Shown here piece by piece: positions 8,595 through 18,360 of a stretch of 64,000 nucleotides of DNA. The position numbers were made by a program, and so were the translations under genes. The DNA lies in assembly GCA_965202905.1 (NCBI GenBank), contig OZ241868.1, positions 2,604,001 through 2,668,000 of the forward strand. Reading direction: 5' to 3'. How positions within the stretch are numbered: the first letter of the stretch is position 1; every line of letters starts with the position of its first letter. This DNA is from CAYFYS01 sp965202905 (GTDB lineage: Bacteria; Pseudomonadota; Alphaproteobacteria; MPNO01). Under the pieces are notes generated by a model. It ran no database searches. It was not told where the DNA came from and was given only the letters and a program-made list of their open reading frames with translations.

Positions 8595-9377
8595 CTATTC
8601 GGCATATCCCGGACTGTCGCGGCCCAGCTTGCGCACCAGCGCCGGCCATTCGCGCTCGCCGATCGGCCGGTAACCGGCGTTCGAGATGGCATGTTCGTTG
8701 CGCTCGACGGTCACCCGCCGGATGTCCTCGGAGATCTCGCGCGGCGCCGCGCCGGCCTGCTGGAAGGCAAGCTGGAACTTGCAGGCGCGCTCGGCGCGGT
8801 ACATCCACATCCACGCCTCGCCCACCGTCCTGCCGACGGTGAGCAGCCCGTGGTTGCGCAGGATCAGAACGTTGTGGCCGGCGAGGTTGGCGGCCAGCCG
8901 CTCGCGCTCGCCGAGGTCGAAGGCGATCCCCTCATAGTCGTGGTAGCCGGTATGCGCCAGCACCGCCAGCGCGTGCTGGCTGAGCGGCAGCAGGCCGCCT
9001 TCCTGGGTCGCCACCCCGACGCCGGCTTGCGTGTGGGTGTGGATCACGCAGCCGGCCTCGGGCCGGGCCTTGTGGACCGCGCTGTGGATGGTGAAGCCGG
9101 CGGGGTTGATGCCGAACGCCGAGGGGCTGAGCTCGTTGCCGTCCTCGTCGACCTTGACGAGGCAGGAGGCGGTGATCTCCTCGAACAACACGCCGAAGGG
9201 GTTGATCAGGAACTGATCGGGCGCATCGGGCGCATCGGGCGCTCGCGCCGAAAGATGGGTGCCGAGGAGATCGGACCAGCCGTAGAGATCGACAAGCCGG
9301 AACGCCGCGGCGAGCTCGACGCGGGCCCGCCATTCGGCCTCGGAGATTCCGTTGCCGGGCTTCCCGGGCCTGCCCAT
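8595..9377 (-). CDS. Class II aldolase/adducin family protein
   Basis: A 260-residue protein of the class II aldolase / L-fuculose-phosphate aldolase family. The metal ligands are visible as CVIHTHTQAGVGVA (HxH) and a later histidine in the RNHGLLTVGRTVGEAWMWMYRAE segment; the GTHLSARAP stretch is the substrate-phosphate loop. Many family members lacking a sugar kinase neighbour act as decarboxylases or dehydratases, so the reaction is open. A GGGGAGG ribosome site precedes the ATG at 9377. Three copies of a 9-base unit give the local sequence APDAPDAPD near residue 50. First gene of the aldolase-RidA-cupin run. Confidence 0.87.
   Translation of the reverse strand: MGRPGKPGNGISEAEWRARVELAAAFRLVDLYGWSDLLGTHLSARAPDAPDAPDQFLINPFGVLFEEITASCLVKVDEDGNELSPSAFGINPAGFTIHSAVHKARPEAGCVIHTHTQAGVGVATQEGGLLPLSQHALAVLAHTGYHDYEGIAFDLGERERLAANLAGHNVLILRNHGLLTVGRTVGEAWMWMYRAERACKFQLAFQQAGAAPREISEDIRRVTVERNEHAISNAGYRPIGEREWPALVRKLGRDSPGYAE
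9216..9242. repeat. Three perfect copies of a 9-base unit inside the aldolase gene
   Basis: ATCGGGCGC occurs three times head to tail. On the minus strand this encodes Ala-Pro-Asp three times in a surface-loop position, so the frame is kept. It looks like slippage expansion. Confidence 0.9.
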
Positions 9378-9975
9378 GGCGTACCTCCCCTGGCCGATCG
9401 AGCACGATGACCGTGCTACCACGCCGTCCGGCGGGCCACAATACGACCGCACGGGTTCTGGAGCAGGATGGCGCGGTCGACGAGGCTTGGTTCGTCCTGT
9501 GGGCGCACGACGGCAACCCCGACCTGCGCAGGCCCTGGAAAGCTTGGGCGGCACTCTTGCCCGATCCCGCTGCCCGATCCTGCGATGGCGCCGTCATTGC
9601 CGGCATCGGCGGCGATTGACGCCGGAGAAGCAGAGGGATACGGTGCGCGGGAGGCATGGATGCGTGGTCGCTACCGGATCGATCGAGCGCGTTGAGGATC
9701 AGTGTAAAGCTGTTCTTCTGCATGAGTGCCCCGAGCATTAGAATATTGTTAGCCGGATAACGGATGTGTCTGATAGAATGTGGAAGATATTGGAGTTTGT
9801 TCCCAAGGTTTAAAGTATCTGATTTTTACAGGTCCGGTGCTGACCGCCTCGGATCTTAATGCTTTGGTTATTCTGAATTTGAAATGTGTTGAGATTTGCA
9901 TCCGGTGCTGGAATGGTAGCCGGAACGCATGATCGCCAATCGACAAGCACGCTCTGAAAACTGGAGACGCCCGAG
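9378..9975. other. Gene-free stretch, AT-rich in its second half
   Basis: No reading frame here has a recognisable product. From about 9720 to 9960 the base composition drops well below that of the rest of the window in GC (for example TTAGAATATTGTTAGC and TTGAAATGTGTTGAGATT), which fits a promoter and untranslated leader for the Rieske gene at 9976 or a short foreign insertion. I could not pick a convincing single promoter. Confidence 0.5.
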
Positions 9976-11052
9976 ATGACCGAGATGACCGAGAACGCCA
10001 TCCTGCCGTTCGTGCGCAACGCTTGGTACATGGCCGCCTGGCCCGACGAGCTCGACGACGGACCGCTGGCGCGGACGATCATGCACGAGCCGATCGTCCT
10101 CTACCGTGAAGCGGGGGGAAAGGTCGGTGCGCTCGAGGACCGCTGCTGCCACCGCGGCGCTCCGCTGACCCACGGGACCGTGGTCGAACAAGGCATCCAG
10201 TGCGGCTATCATGGCCTGATCTACAGCGCCGACGGCCGGTGCGTCGTCGTCCCGGGCCAGAAGAACATCCCCAAGGCCGCCCGCATCAGGAGCTACCCGG
10301 TGGTCGAGCGGAATCGGATCGTCTGGATCTGGATGGGCGATCCGGCCCTCGCCGATGAGAACGAGATCGTCCCCTACCCCTATCACGACGACACCGGGCA
10401 GTGGCCCTACTGCAAGGCCCACATGCCGATCAAGGCCAACTATCTGTTCATGATCGACAACCTGATGGACCTCACCCATCTGGGCTACGTCCACGGCCGG
10501 ACGATCGGCGGCCAGCCGACCGCCCATGTCGATGCCCGGATGGAAACCAGGCCGACCGCGAACGGCGCTTATTTCATCCGTTGGATGCTGGAGCACGACC
10601 CGCCGCCGACCTACAAGAAGGGCGGCGGCTTCTCGGGCAAGGTCGACCGCTGGCAGGAATTCGAGTACGTCGCGCCCGGCGTGGTCCTGCAATGGTCGGG
10701 CGCGCTCGAGGTCGGCCGCGGCGCCAGGGAAAGCCGCGACAAGCCGGGCTTCCATCTGCGCCTCCTGCACTGCGCGACGCCGGAGACCGACAACACCTTC
10801 CACTATTTCTGGTCGACCGCGCATGGCTACCGCCAGGACGACCCAGCGGCGACGCAGGAGGTGTATGACGAGATCTATCCGACCTTCGTCGAGGACAAGA
10901 CCATCATGGAGGCCCAGCAGGAGCGGATCGATCTCGACCCGGCCCGCCCGCTGGTCGAGATCCATGCCGACGGCGCGCTGGCGCTGGCCCGCATCGCGCT
11001 CGGCCGCCTGATCGAGGCCGAGCAGGCCCAGCTCGGCCAAGCCGCCGAATAA
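9976..11052 (+). CDS. Rieske non-heme iron oxygenase (VanA/PobA-type terminal oxygenase)
   Basis: A 358-residue Rieske oxygenase of the single-component alpha type. The Rieske [2Fe-2S] ligands are C57/H59 and C76/H79 (CCHRGAPL and CGYHGL). The mononuclear iron motif follows as DNLMDLTHLGYVH, with Asp and two His ligands. Related enzymes such as VanA demethylate or hydroxylate aromatic acids with electrons from a separate reductase; no reductase gene is adjacent. A 9-base tandem duplication (9972-9989) doubles the start codon, giving MTEMTE, so the second ATG at 9985 is an equally good start. The next gene, on the other strand, is a PhyH-type dioxygenase. Confidence 0.88.
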   Translation: MTEMTENAILPFVRNAWYMAAWPDELDDGPLARTIMHEPIVLYREAGGKVGALEDRCCHRGAPLTHGTVVEQGIQCGYHGLIYSADGRCVVVPGQKNIPKAARIRSYPVVERNRIVWIWMGDPALADENEIVPYPYHDDTGQWPYCKAHMPIKANYLFMIDNLMDLTHLGYVHGRTIGGQPTAHVDARMETRPTANGAYFIRWMLEHDPPPTYKKGGGFSGKVDRWQEFEYVAPGVVLQWSGALEVGRGARESRDKPGFHLRLLHCATPETDNTFHYFWSTAHGYRQDDPAATQEVYDEIYPTFVEDKTIMEAQQERIDLDPARPLVEIHADGALALARIALGRLIEAEQAQLGQAAE

Positions 11053-11128
11053 GGCGGGCGGTTTCGCCCGGTCGCCTGCGGGATTACCGGCCTTGCGGAA
11101 TTACCGGCAGCGACCGGGCGCCGTCGTC

Positions 11129-11962
11129 TCAGGCGCTCTGCTCGAATTTCGGGTCGGTGTACTGGGCGTTGTGCGCCAGCATCATCCTGATCAACTCGGG
11201 CAACCTGTCCTCCGTCGGCACAGGGTCGGTGTCCCAATGGCTGTAGCGGTCCTCGCCGCGCACCAGGAGCGCCGGGCGCCGGGCGAGCGTCGAACGGACA
11301 TGCGGCGGGATCAGGAAGAACGAATAGCCGATCCGGACCTTGTCCGAGTCGTTGGGGTAGGACGCGTGCGCCGTGCGTTCCTTGTGGATCGAGAACTGGC
11401 CCTGCTCGAGCTCCATGTAAACCGCTTTCGATTCGTCGAGCCCGCGGATCGTCTGGCCGCGTCCCAGTAGATTCTTCTTCTCGCCAGGCGCGTCGCCGGG
11501 CGCGTTTTCGTGCGACTCGTCGTGCTCGTAGCCGATCTCGTGGCTGCGCGGCATCACGCGCAGGCAGCCGTTGGCCTTGTCAGCGGGCGTCAGCGCGAGC
11601 CAACAGGTCACCATGTCGTGCGGGTCGCAGCCGAAATAGGCCGAATCCTGGTGCCATGAAACGAACGATCCGTCGCCCGCGGGCTTGACCCAGAACCGCG
11701 AGCCGAAGGCGAGGATGTCGGGGCCGATCAAATCCTCCGCGGCATCGAGAATTCTTTCGGTGCGCACGAGGTCCCAGGCCTCGGGCAGGCACAGATGCCC
11801 CTTGAGCTTGAACACGCCGGGATTGACGCCCTCCCTCGCCTCGAACTGGTCGACTGCGGCCAAGAGCTCGTTGCAACGCTCCGTGGGGATCCCGTCGACC
11901 GGAAAGAGATAGCCCTCGCGGTTGAAGAACGCGATCTGCTCCTCGGTCAGTATCTTCGGCAC
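11129..11962 (-). CDS. Phytanoyl-CoA dioxygenase (PhyH) family protein
   Basis: A 277-residue Fe(II)/2-oxoglutarate-dependent dioxygenase of the PhyH family. The iron-binding HxD is in VSWHQDSAYFG and the distal His in FSIHKERTAHASYPN, with an Arg shortly after for 2-oxoglutarate. The GTG at 11962 is chosen over the upstream ATG at 12061 because AGGGAGG sits just before it and because translation then begins with the typical KILTEEQIAFFNREGYLFP. It ends convergent with the Rieske gene. A close paralogue with the same DSKAVYMELE segment is cut by the right window edge. The substrate is unknown; PhyH relatives hydroxylate fatty acyl, amino acid and secondary-metabolite substrates. Confidence 0.88.
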   Translation of the reverse strand: MPKILTEEQIAFFNREGYLFPVDGIPTERCNELLAAVDQFEAREGVNPGVFKLKGHLCLPEAWDLVRTERILDAAEDLIGPDILAFGSRFWVKPAGDGSFVSWHQDSAYFGCDPHDMVTCWLALTPADKANGCLRVMPRSHEIGYEHDESHENAPGDAPGEKKNLLGRGQTIRGLDESKAVYMELEQGQFSIHKERTAHASYPNDSDKVRIGYSFFLIPPHVRSTLARRPALLVRGEDRYSHWDTDPVPTEDRLPELIRMMLAHNAQYTDPKFEQSA

Positions 11963-12133
11963 GCCAGCCTCCCTGGTTCCCTGTTGCGCGCGACCGTCGT
12001 TCGTCGCGATGCCGGAGACTACCACCGTCGCCGAACATCCGTCCACGAGCAGCCGGCGCAATCGCGAGGATCGCCGCAGCGGACCGGCTCACGGGACTCG
12101 TGGCCCGGTCCTGCCGTCCCCGTGTGCGGCCGA

Positions 12134-12583
12134 TCAGTCCGCCAGCCCGTCGTTCTCTTCTCCGGCCCGCGCGGTCGCCGCGTCGGGGAAGACGCTCTTT
12201 ATCGCGTGCATGGCAAGCTGTTCGTCTTCGAAAGACTTGACCCCGGAGATCCCCATCGCGCCGACCAGATGGCCGTCGATGATGATCGGCAGGCCCCCGC
12301 GCGAGGCCAGGACGGGAAAGGTGGCGTAGGCTTTGTGCCCGGTTTCGATCCAGCGTTCCCACACCCCGCTCGGGCGGCAGGTCATCGCGGAGGTGTTGGC
12401 CTTGGCCAGGGCGATCTCGTCGTTTCCGGGGCGCGCGCCGTCCATGCGGTGAACGGCGACGATCCGCCCGCCGTCGTTGACGACGGCGATCACGACCTCC
12501 CACTCGTTTTGCCGGGCCTTGTCCTCTGCCGCGGCCAGAAGTCGCTTGGCGTCATCGAGAGTGAGCACGGGCTTGGTCATCAT
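12134..12583 (-). CDS. GlcG/HbpS family heme-binding-like protein
   Basis: A 149-residue protein of the GlcG/HbpS (PF03928) family: LTLDDAKRLLAAAEDKAR at the start, VVIAVVNDGGRIVAVHRMDGA in the middle and GLPIIIDGHLVGAMGISG near the end. The fold is PAS-like and forms octamers; some members bind heme or cobalamin and others are encoded beside glycolate and propanediol catabolic genes. Here it lies between the PhyH gene and ppdK, in the same direction. No signal peptide is seen, so it should be cytosolic. ATGs at 12583 and 12580 are adjacent; the choice is arbitrary. Confidence 0.85.
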   Translation of the reverse strand: MMTKPVLTLDDAKRLLAAAEDKARQNEWEVVIAVVNDGGRIVAVHRMDGARPGNDEIALAKANTSAMTCRPSGVWERWIETGHKAYATFPVLASRGGLPIIIDGHLVGAMGISGVKSFEDEQLAMHAIKSVFPDAATARAGEENDGLAD

Positions 12584-12610
12584 GGGCGGTACCCTTCGGC
12601 GCGGCCGGGA

Positions 12611-15307
12611 TCAGCGGGCGCCGATCGCGGCCTGGGCGGCGGCGAGGCGGGCGACGGGCACGCGGTAGGGCGAGCACGAGACGTAGTCGAGGCCGATGTC
12701 GTGGCAGAATCGGACCGAGGCCGGATCGCCGCCGTGCTCGCCGCAGATGCCGAGCTTGATGCCCGGGCGCCGGGCGCGGCCGCGCTCGGTGGCGATCTTG
12801 ACGAGCTCGCCGACGCCCTCGACGTCGATGCTGACGAACGGGTCGCGCTTCAGCAGGCCGAGCTGGTGGTAGACGCGCAGGAAGCCCGCCGAATCGTCGC
12901 GCGACAATCCGAACGTGGTCTGGGTGAGGTCGTTGGTGCCGTAGCTGAAGAACTCCGCGCTCTCGGCGATCTCGCCTGCCCTCAACGCCGCGCGCGGCAG
13001 CTCGATCATCGTGCCGGTCATGTAATCGAGCGTCACGTCCTCGGCCGCCTCCACCTCCCGGGCAACCCGATCGATCAGCTCCTTGAGGGCATCGAACTCG
13101 GCCTTGGTGGCGATCAGGGGGATCATCACCTCCGGCGCGACGGTCTTGCCGGTCTCCCTGGCGACCCGCGCCGCGGCCTCGAAGATGGCGCGCGCCTGCA
13201 TCTCGTAGATCTCGGGACAGGTGATCCCGAGCCGGCAGCCCCGATGGCCCAGCATCGGGTTGACCTCGACAAGGTCCTGGGCGCGCAGGCGGACCGCTTC
13301 GGCGCTGACGCCGGCGGCGGCGGCCACCTCGGCGATCTCGTCCTCCGAATGGGGCAGGAACTCGTGCAGCGGCGGATCGAGCAGACGGATCGTCACCGGC
13401 ATGCCGTCCATGATCCTGAACAGCTCGATGAAGTCGTCGCGCTGCATCGGCTGGATCTTCGCAAGCGCGGCCTTACGGCCCTCGACGCTGCCGGCGACGA
13501 TCATCTGGCGGACTGCGACGATACGGTCGGCGTCGAAGAACATGTGCTCGGTGCGGCTGAGCCCTATGCCTTCGGCGCCGAACCGGACCGCGGCCCGGGC
13601 ATCGATCGGGGTCTCGGCGTTGGCGCGCACGCCCATGATGCGGATCTCGTCGGCCCATTCCATGAGCGTCGCGAAATCGCCGGACAACTCGGGCTCGATG
13701 GTGGGCGCCGGGCCCAGCATGATCTCGCCGGTCGTGCCGTCGATGGTGATGGTGTCGCCGGCCTTGACCGTCACATCGCCCGCCCTCATCGACTGGGAGC
13801 GGTAGTCGATCCGAAGCTCGCCCGCGCCGACGACGCAGGGCCGGCCCATGCCGCGGGCGACCACGGCCGCATGGCTGGTCGAGCCGCCGCGGCTGGTCAG
13901 GATGCCGCGCGCCGCGTGCATGCCGTGGATGTCTTCCGGACTGGTCTCCGCGCGCACCAGGATGACCTTCTCGCCGCCCTGGGTGCGGGATTCGGCCTCA
14001 TCGGCATTGAACACCACCCGGCCCGAGGCGGCGCCCGGCGAGGCCGCCAAGCCGCAAGCGAACGGGTTGCGCGCAGCGCCCGGGTCGAGCGTCGGGTGAA
14101 GAAGCTGATCGATCGATTGGGCGTCGATCCGGCCGACCGCCACCTCCTTGGAAATCAGGCTCTCGGCGACCATCTCGCAGGCGATGCGCAGCGCCGCCTT
14201 GGCCGTGCGCTTGCCGGTCCTGGTCTGCAATATCCACAGCCGGCGGCCCTGGACAGTGAACTCGATGTCTTGCATGTCGCGATAATGCGCCTCGAGCGCG
14301 CCGCGCACCCGGTCGAGCTCGGCGTAGACCGCGGGAAAGGCCTCCTCCATCGAAGACGCGGCGGCCCCGGCGGCCTCCCGCGCGGCCCTGGTCAGGTTCT
14401 GCGGAGTGCGGATGCCGGCGACGACATCCTCGCCCTGGGCGTTGATCAGGAATTCGCCGTAGAAGGCGTTTTCGCCGGTCGACGGGTCGCGGGTGAACGC
14501 GACCCCGGTCGCGCAGCCCTCGCCCATGTTGCCGAAGACCATCGCCTGGACGTTGACCGCCGTTCCCCAATGGGCCGGGATGTCGTGCAGCCTGCGGTAG
14601 GTGACCGCGCGCCGGTTCGTCCAGCTTGCGAACACCGCGCCGATGGCGCCCCAGAGCTGATCGTTGCCGTCCTGGGGAAACGGCTTCTTGAGCTGATCCT
14701 CGACGACCTCCTTGTACTGTTCGACGATGTCTTCCCAGTCGTCGGCCGACAGGTCGGTGTCGAGGATCGCCGCGCGGGCGAGCTTGTGGTTCTCGAGAAT
14801 GTCCTCGAAATAGTGGTGCTCGGCGCCGAGCACGACGCTGGCATACATCTGGATGAAGCGGCGGTAGCTGTCGAAGGCGAACCGGCGGTCGCCGGAACGG
14901 GCGGCAAGCCCCTCGACGGTCTCGTCGTTCAGCCCGAGATTGAGAACGCTGTCCATCATGCCGGGCATCGAGACCGGCGCGCCGGAGCGCACCGAGACCA
15001 GAAGCGGATTCGCCGAATCGCCGAACCTGGCGCCGACGCCGCGCTCGATCCCGGCAAGGGCCTCGGCGACCTGCTCGTCCAGGCCCGCCGGATAGACGTT
15101 GCCGCGCTCGTAATAGGCGTTGCAGACCGCTGTCGTGATCGTGAAGCCGGGTGGCACCGGAAGCCCGAGACTGCACATCTCGGCCAGATTGGCACCCTTT
15201 CCGCCGAGAAGCTCCCGCATATGGGCGCCGCCGTCGGCGCTGCCGCCGCCAAAACGGTAGATCATGCGTTCCGCTAAGCCAGGATCGGCCGCCATCCGTT
15301 CAGACAT
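12611..15307 (-). CDS. ppdK: Pyruvate, phosphate dikinase
   Basis: A protein of 898 residues, the usual length for PpdK, which interconverts pyruvate + ATP + Pi with PEP + AMP + PPi. The N-terminal nucleotide domain starts with the family motif LLGGKGANLAEM; the central phosphohistidine motif is GGSTSHAAVVARGMGRPCV; the C-terminal PEP domain has LSRTEHMFF, FGTNDLTQ-type sequence (YGTNDLTQTTFGLSRDD) and the catalytic Cys in GICGEHGGDP. The ATG at 15307 lies 8 bases after the glyS stop, so it is probably co-transcribed with glyQS, an arrangement common in alphaproteobacteria. The very long opposite-strand frame at 11795-15277 is a composition artefact. Confidence 0.96.
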   Translation of the reverse strand: MSERMAADPGLAERMIYRFGGGSADGGAHMRELLGGKGANLAEMCSLGLPVPPGFTITTAVCNAYYERGNVYPAGLDEQVAEALAGIERGVGARFGDSANPLLVSVRSGAPVSMPGMMDSVLNLGLNDETVEGLAARSGDRRFAFDSYRRFIQMYASVVLGAEHHYFEDILENHKLARAAILDTDLSADDWEDIVEQYKEVVEDQLKKPFPQDGNDQLWGAIGAVFASWTNRRAVTYRRLHDIPAHWGTAVNVQAMVFGNMGEGCATGVAFTRDPSTGENAFYGEFLINAQGEDVVAGIRTPQNLTRAAREAAGAAASSMEEAFPAVYAELDRVRGALEAHYRDMQDIEFTVQGRRLWILQTRTGKRTAKAALRIACEMVAESLISKEVAVGRIDAQSIDQLLHPTLDPGAARNPFACGLAASPGAASGRVVFNADEAESRTQGGEKVILVRAETSPEDIHGMHAARGILTSRGGSTSHAAVVARGMGRPCVVGAGELRIDYRSQSMRAGDVTVKAGDTITIDGTTGEIMLGPAPTIEPELSGDFATLMEWADEIRIMGVRANAETPIDARAAVRFGAEGIGLSRTEHMFFDADRIVAVRQMIVAGSVEGRKAALAKIQPMQRDDFIELFRIMDGMPVTIRLLDPPLHEFLPHSEDEIAEVAAAAGVSAEAVRLRAQDLVEVNPMLGHRGCRLGITCPEIYEMQARAIFEAAARVARETGKTVAPEVMIPLIATKAEFDALKELIDRVAREVEAAEDVTLDYMTGTMIELPRAALRAGEIAESAEFFSYGTNDLTQTTFGLSRDDSAGFLRVYHQLGLLKRDPFVSIDVEGVGELVKIATERGRARRPGIKLGICGEHGGDPASVRFCHDIGLDYVSCSPYRVPVARLAAAQAAIGAR

Positions 15308-15314
15308 CTCACCG

Positions 15315-17414
15315 TCAACCTTCGATCTGAGAAAAATCTGCGACCGCGCCCATGGTTCCACGAATCTCGCTTAGCAGCCTTAACCGGTTGGCGCGCAGCC
15401 CGGCATCCTCGGCATTGACGGTGACGCGGTCGAAAAAGGCATCGACGGGGCCGCGCAGGCCCGCCAGCACCGCCATCGCGTCGTCGAACCGTTCGGCATC
15501 GACCAGCGGACCGGCCTTCCGCCGCACCGCGTCGAGCGCGCCGTGCAGCGCCGCCTCCTCGGGCTCGGCCAGAAGCGCGGGGTCCGACGGGCCTGCGTAG
15601 CCGGCGCCGTCTTTCTTCTCTTCGATCCCGACGATGTTGCTCGCCCGCTTGTGTGCGGTCAGCAGATTGGCGCCGTCTTCTGTAACGAGGAAGTCCGCGA
15701 GCGCCTCGACCCGGGTCAGCAGCCGGACGAAATCGTCTCCGCCGCCGAGCGCGAAGACGGCGGAGATCAGGTCGTGACGGACGCCCTGGGCGCGCAGGTG
15801 GACCTTGAGCCTGTCGGCGAAGAAGCCGAGCAGTTCGGCCTCGAGGAGCTTCGGCTTGTGGCCGCCGTCGAGCCGCGATTCGAACTCGGGAATGGTCTCG
15901 TTATAGCCCCAATACGCCTTGCGAATGGCCTCGCGCAGGTTCATCCGGACGCCGTTCTCGATCACCAGACGGATGACGCCGAGAGCGGCGCGGCGCAGCG
16001 CGTAGGGATCGCCCGAGCCGGTCGGGCGCTCGCCGACCGCGAAGAAGCCGGTCAGCGTATCCAGCTTGTCGGCCAGGGCGACAGCAACCGACAGCGGTGC
16101 GCGCGGGCAGTCATCGCCCGGGCCCTGGGGGGCGTAGTGCTCGGCTACGGCCAGCGCCACCGCCTCGTCCTCGCCGTCATGGCGCGCATAGTGGCCGCCC
16201 ATCGTCCCCTGAAGCTCGGGGAATTCGTAGACCATCCCGGTCGTGAGGTCGGCCTTGGCCAGGCGCGCCGCGCGCCGTGCCAGACCGGCGTCCGCGCCCG
16301 GCACGAAGGCCGCGATCTCGCCGGCAAGAGTCTCGATGCGGTCGACCTTGTCGGCCAGCGAGCCCAGCGCGGCGTGGAAGATCATCGGCGCAAGCGCCCC
16401 GATGCGCGATTCGAGCGGCGCTTTCCTGTCCTGGTCCCAGAAGAACTTGGCGTCCGATAGCCGGGCGCGCAGCACGCGCTCGTTGCCGGCGATCATCCGG
16501 CCGCCGCCGTCGGGCGCCTCGGTATTCGCGATCACCACGAACCGCGGGGCGAGGGCGCCGTCGGGCGCCAGCACGGAGAAGTATTTCTGGTGGGTGCGCA
16601 TCGAGGCGGTCAGCACCTCCGAGGGGACGTCCAGGAACGCCTCGTCGATGCGGCCCATCAGCGGCACCGGCCATTCGACCAGCCCGACCACCTCCTCGAG
16701 CAGCGCCGCGTCCTGCTTGACGCTCAGCCCCTCGGCGGCGGCGAGCGCCGCCGCGCCGTCGGCGATGATCCGCCGGCGCTCGGCCGGATCGAGGACCACA
16801 TGCGCCGCCCGCAGGGCGCTGCGGTACCCGGCGAAACAGGCCACCTCGATCTCGCCGGGATCGAGGAATCTGTGCCCGGTCGTCACGGCGCCGACCGGAA
16901 CGTCGCCGGGCAGACGGAAGGGCAGCGGCGCGCCGTCGAAGACGCACAGCCCGCGTTCGAGCGTGCGCACCCAGCGGTCGTGTCCCGCGCCCCAACGCAT
17001 CGATTTGGGCCAGGCGAGCGCGGCCACCGCCGAGGCAAGACAGCCCGGCAGCACCTCGCAGGTCGCCCGCCCGGACCGCTCGATGACGGCGAACCAGAAC
17101 GTCCCCTTGCCCGCCTTGCGCTGCTCGCACTGGTCCAGCGTCAGCCCGTTCGCGCGCAGGAAGCCCTCGACCGCCTTGTCCGGCGCATCGATTCGTGGTC
17201 CGCGCTTTTCCTCGCGCCTGTCGGGCTGGCGGTCGGGCAGCCCGTCGACCGTCAGCGCGAGCCGGCGGGGGGTGACGTAGCAGGCGGGCGGATCGAAATC
17301 GAGTGCGGCCGCGGCGAGCCGCTCGCCCACCAGCCGCGCCAGGTCGGCGGCCGCGCGCGCCTGCATACGCGCGGGGATCTCCTCGGAAAACAGCTCGACC
17401 AGCAGTTCAGACAT
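15315..17414 (-). CDS. glyS: Glycyl-tRNA synthetase, beta subunit
   Basis: A 699-residue beta subunit of the tetrameric (alpha2beta2) bacterial glycyl-tRNA synthetase. It begins MSELLVELFSEEIPARMQ, the standard family start, and contains the HD-like and tRNA-binding parts including MRTHQKYFSVL and GDPYALRRAALGVIRLV. It acts with GlyQ to charge tRNA-Gly. Its start overlaps the glyQ end by 8 bases, which implies translational coupling. Length and motifs are normal. Confidence 0.97.
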   Translation of the reverse strand: MSELLVELFSEEIPARMQARAAADLARLVGERLAAAALDFDPPACYVTPRRLALTVDGLPDRQPDRREEKRGPRIDAPDKAVEGFLRANGLTLDQCEQRKAGKGTFWFAVIERSGRATCEVLPGCLASAVAALAWPKSMRWGAGHDRWVRTLERGLCVFDGAPLPFRLPGDVPVGAVTTGHRFLDPGEIEVACFAGYRSALRAAHVVLDPAERRRIIADGAAALAAAEGLSVKQDAALLEEVVGLVEWPVPLMGRIDEAFLDVPSEVLTASMRTHQKYFSVLAPDGALAPRFVVIANTEAPDGGGRMIAGNERVLRARLSDAKFFWDQDRKAPLESRIGALAPMIFHAALGSLADKVDRIETLAGEIAAFVPGADAGLARRAARLAKADLTTGMVYEFPELQGTMGGHYARHDGEDEAVALAVAEHYAPQGPGDDCPRAPLSVAVALADKLDTLTGFFAVGERPTGSGDPYALRRAALGVIRLVIENGVRMNLREAIRKAYWGYNETIPEFESRLDGGHKPKLLEAELLGFFADRLKVHLRAQGVRHDLISAVFALGGGDDFVRLLTRVEALADFLVTEDGANLLTAHKRASNIVGIEEKKDGAGYAGPSDPALLAEPEEAALHGALDAVRRKAGPLVDAERFDDAMAVLAGLRGPVDAFFDRVTVNAEDAGLRANRLRLLSEIRGTMGAVADFSQIEG

Positions 17415-18288
17415 GGTCGGGCGCAGCCCGGCTCTCGAGCCAGGCCTCGCAGCAGCCCTTGGCGAGCGCCCGGACGCGGCCGATATAGGCGGCACGCTCG
17501 GTCACGCTGACCGCGCCCCGGGCATCGAGCAGGTTAAAGACGTGGCTTGCCTTGATGCACTGATCGTAGGCCGGCAGGGCCAGGTTCCGGTCGAGCAGCA
17601 CCTGGCCCTCGGCCTCGGCGAAGCCGAACTGCTGCGACAGGCGGCCGATGTCGGCGTGCTCGAAGTTGTAGGCCGAAAACTCGCGCTCGGCCTGGCGAAA
17701 GACTGCGCCGTAGCTGACCCCCGCGCCGTTGAAATCGAGGTCGTAGACGTTCTCGACGCCCTGGATATACATCGCCAGCCGTTCGAGACCGTAGGTGAAC
17801 TCGACCGGGACCGGGTCACAATCGATGCCGCCGACCTGCTGGAAGTAGGTGAATTGGGTCACCTCCATGCCGTCGCACCAGACCTCCCAGCCGAGCCCGG
17901 CCGCGCCCAGCGTCGGGCTCTCCCAGTCGTCCTCGACGAAGCGGATGTCGTGAAACGCCGGGTCGATCCCGAGCTCGACGAGGCTCGCCAGATACAGGTC
18001 CTGGCTCGCCGGCGGCGACGGCTTGAGGATCACTTGGTACTGGTAGAAGTGCTGCAGCCGGTTGGGATTCTCGCCGTAGCGCCCGTCGGCCGGCCGGCGC
18101 GAGGGCTGGACGTAGGCCGCCCGCCACGGCTCGGGGCCAAGCGCCCGGAGCGTCGTTGCGGGGTGGAAGGTTCCGGCCCCGACCTCCATGTCGTAGGGTT
18201 GCAGGACCACGCAGCCCTGCCGCGCCCAATAGGCGTGGAGCTTGAGGATCAGGCCCTGGAAAGACGTGTCCGGCGCGTCGTTCGACAT
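17407..18288 (-). CDS. glyQ: Glycyl-tRNA synthetase, alpha subunit
   Basis: A 293-residue class II catalytic subunit of glycyl-tRNA synthetase. Motifs seen are SFQGLILKLHAYWARQGCV at the start, MEVGAGTFHPATTLRALGP, YVQPSRRPADGRYGENPNRLQHFYQYQVI (ATP and glycine site) and the GLERLAMYIQGV motif 3 region. It forms the complex with GlyS encoded directly downstream. The ATG at 18288 gives the standard N-terminus; an upstream in-frame ATG at 18348 would add only basic residues. Confidence 0.97.
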   Translation of the reverse strand: MSNDAPDTSFQGLILKLHAYWARQGCVVLQPYDMEVGAGTFHPATTLRALGPEPWRAAYVQPSRRPADGRYGENPNRLQHFYQYQVILKPSPPASQDLYLASLVELGIDPAFHDIRFVEDDWESPTLGAAGLGWEVWCDGMEVTQFTYFQQVGGIDCDPVPVEFTYGLERLAMYIQGVENVYDLDFNGAGVSYGAVFRQAEREFSAYNFEHADIGRLSQQFGFAEAEGQVLLDRNLALPAYDQCIKASHVFNLLDARGAVSVTERAAYIGRVRALAKGCCEAWLESRAAPDHV

Positions 18289-18360
18289 GGCATCACGGGG
18301 GCCGGCTTGCGGCCGGCGCAACCTACGCGGCGCCCCGGTTCGGGTCAAGCGAGCCGCCGC

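Noticed and set aside
11795..15277. Plus-strand open frame of 1160 codons opposite ppdK
   Set aside because: It is antisense to a full set of PpdK motifs, has no family likeness and is a by-product of high GC at third codon positions.
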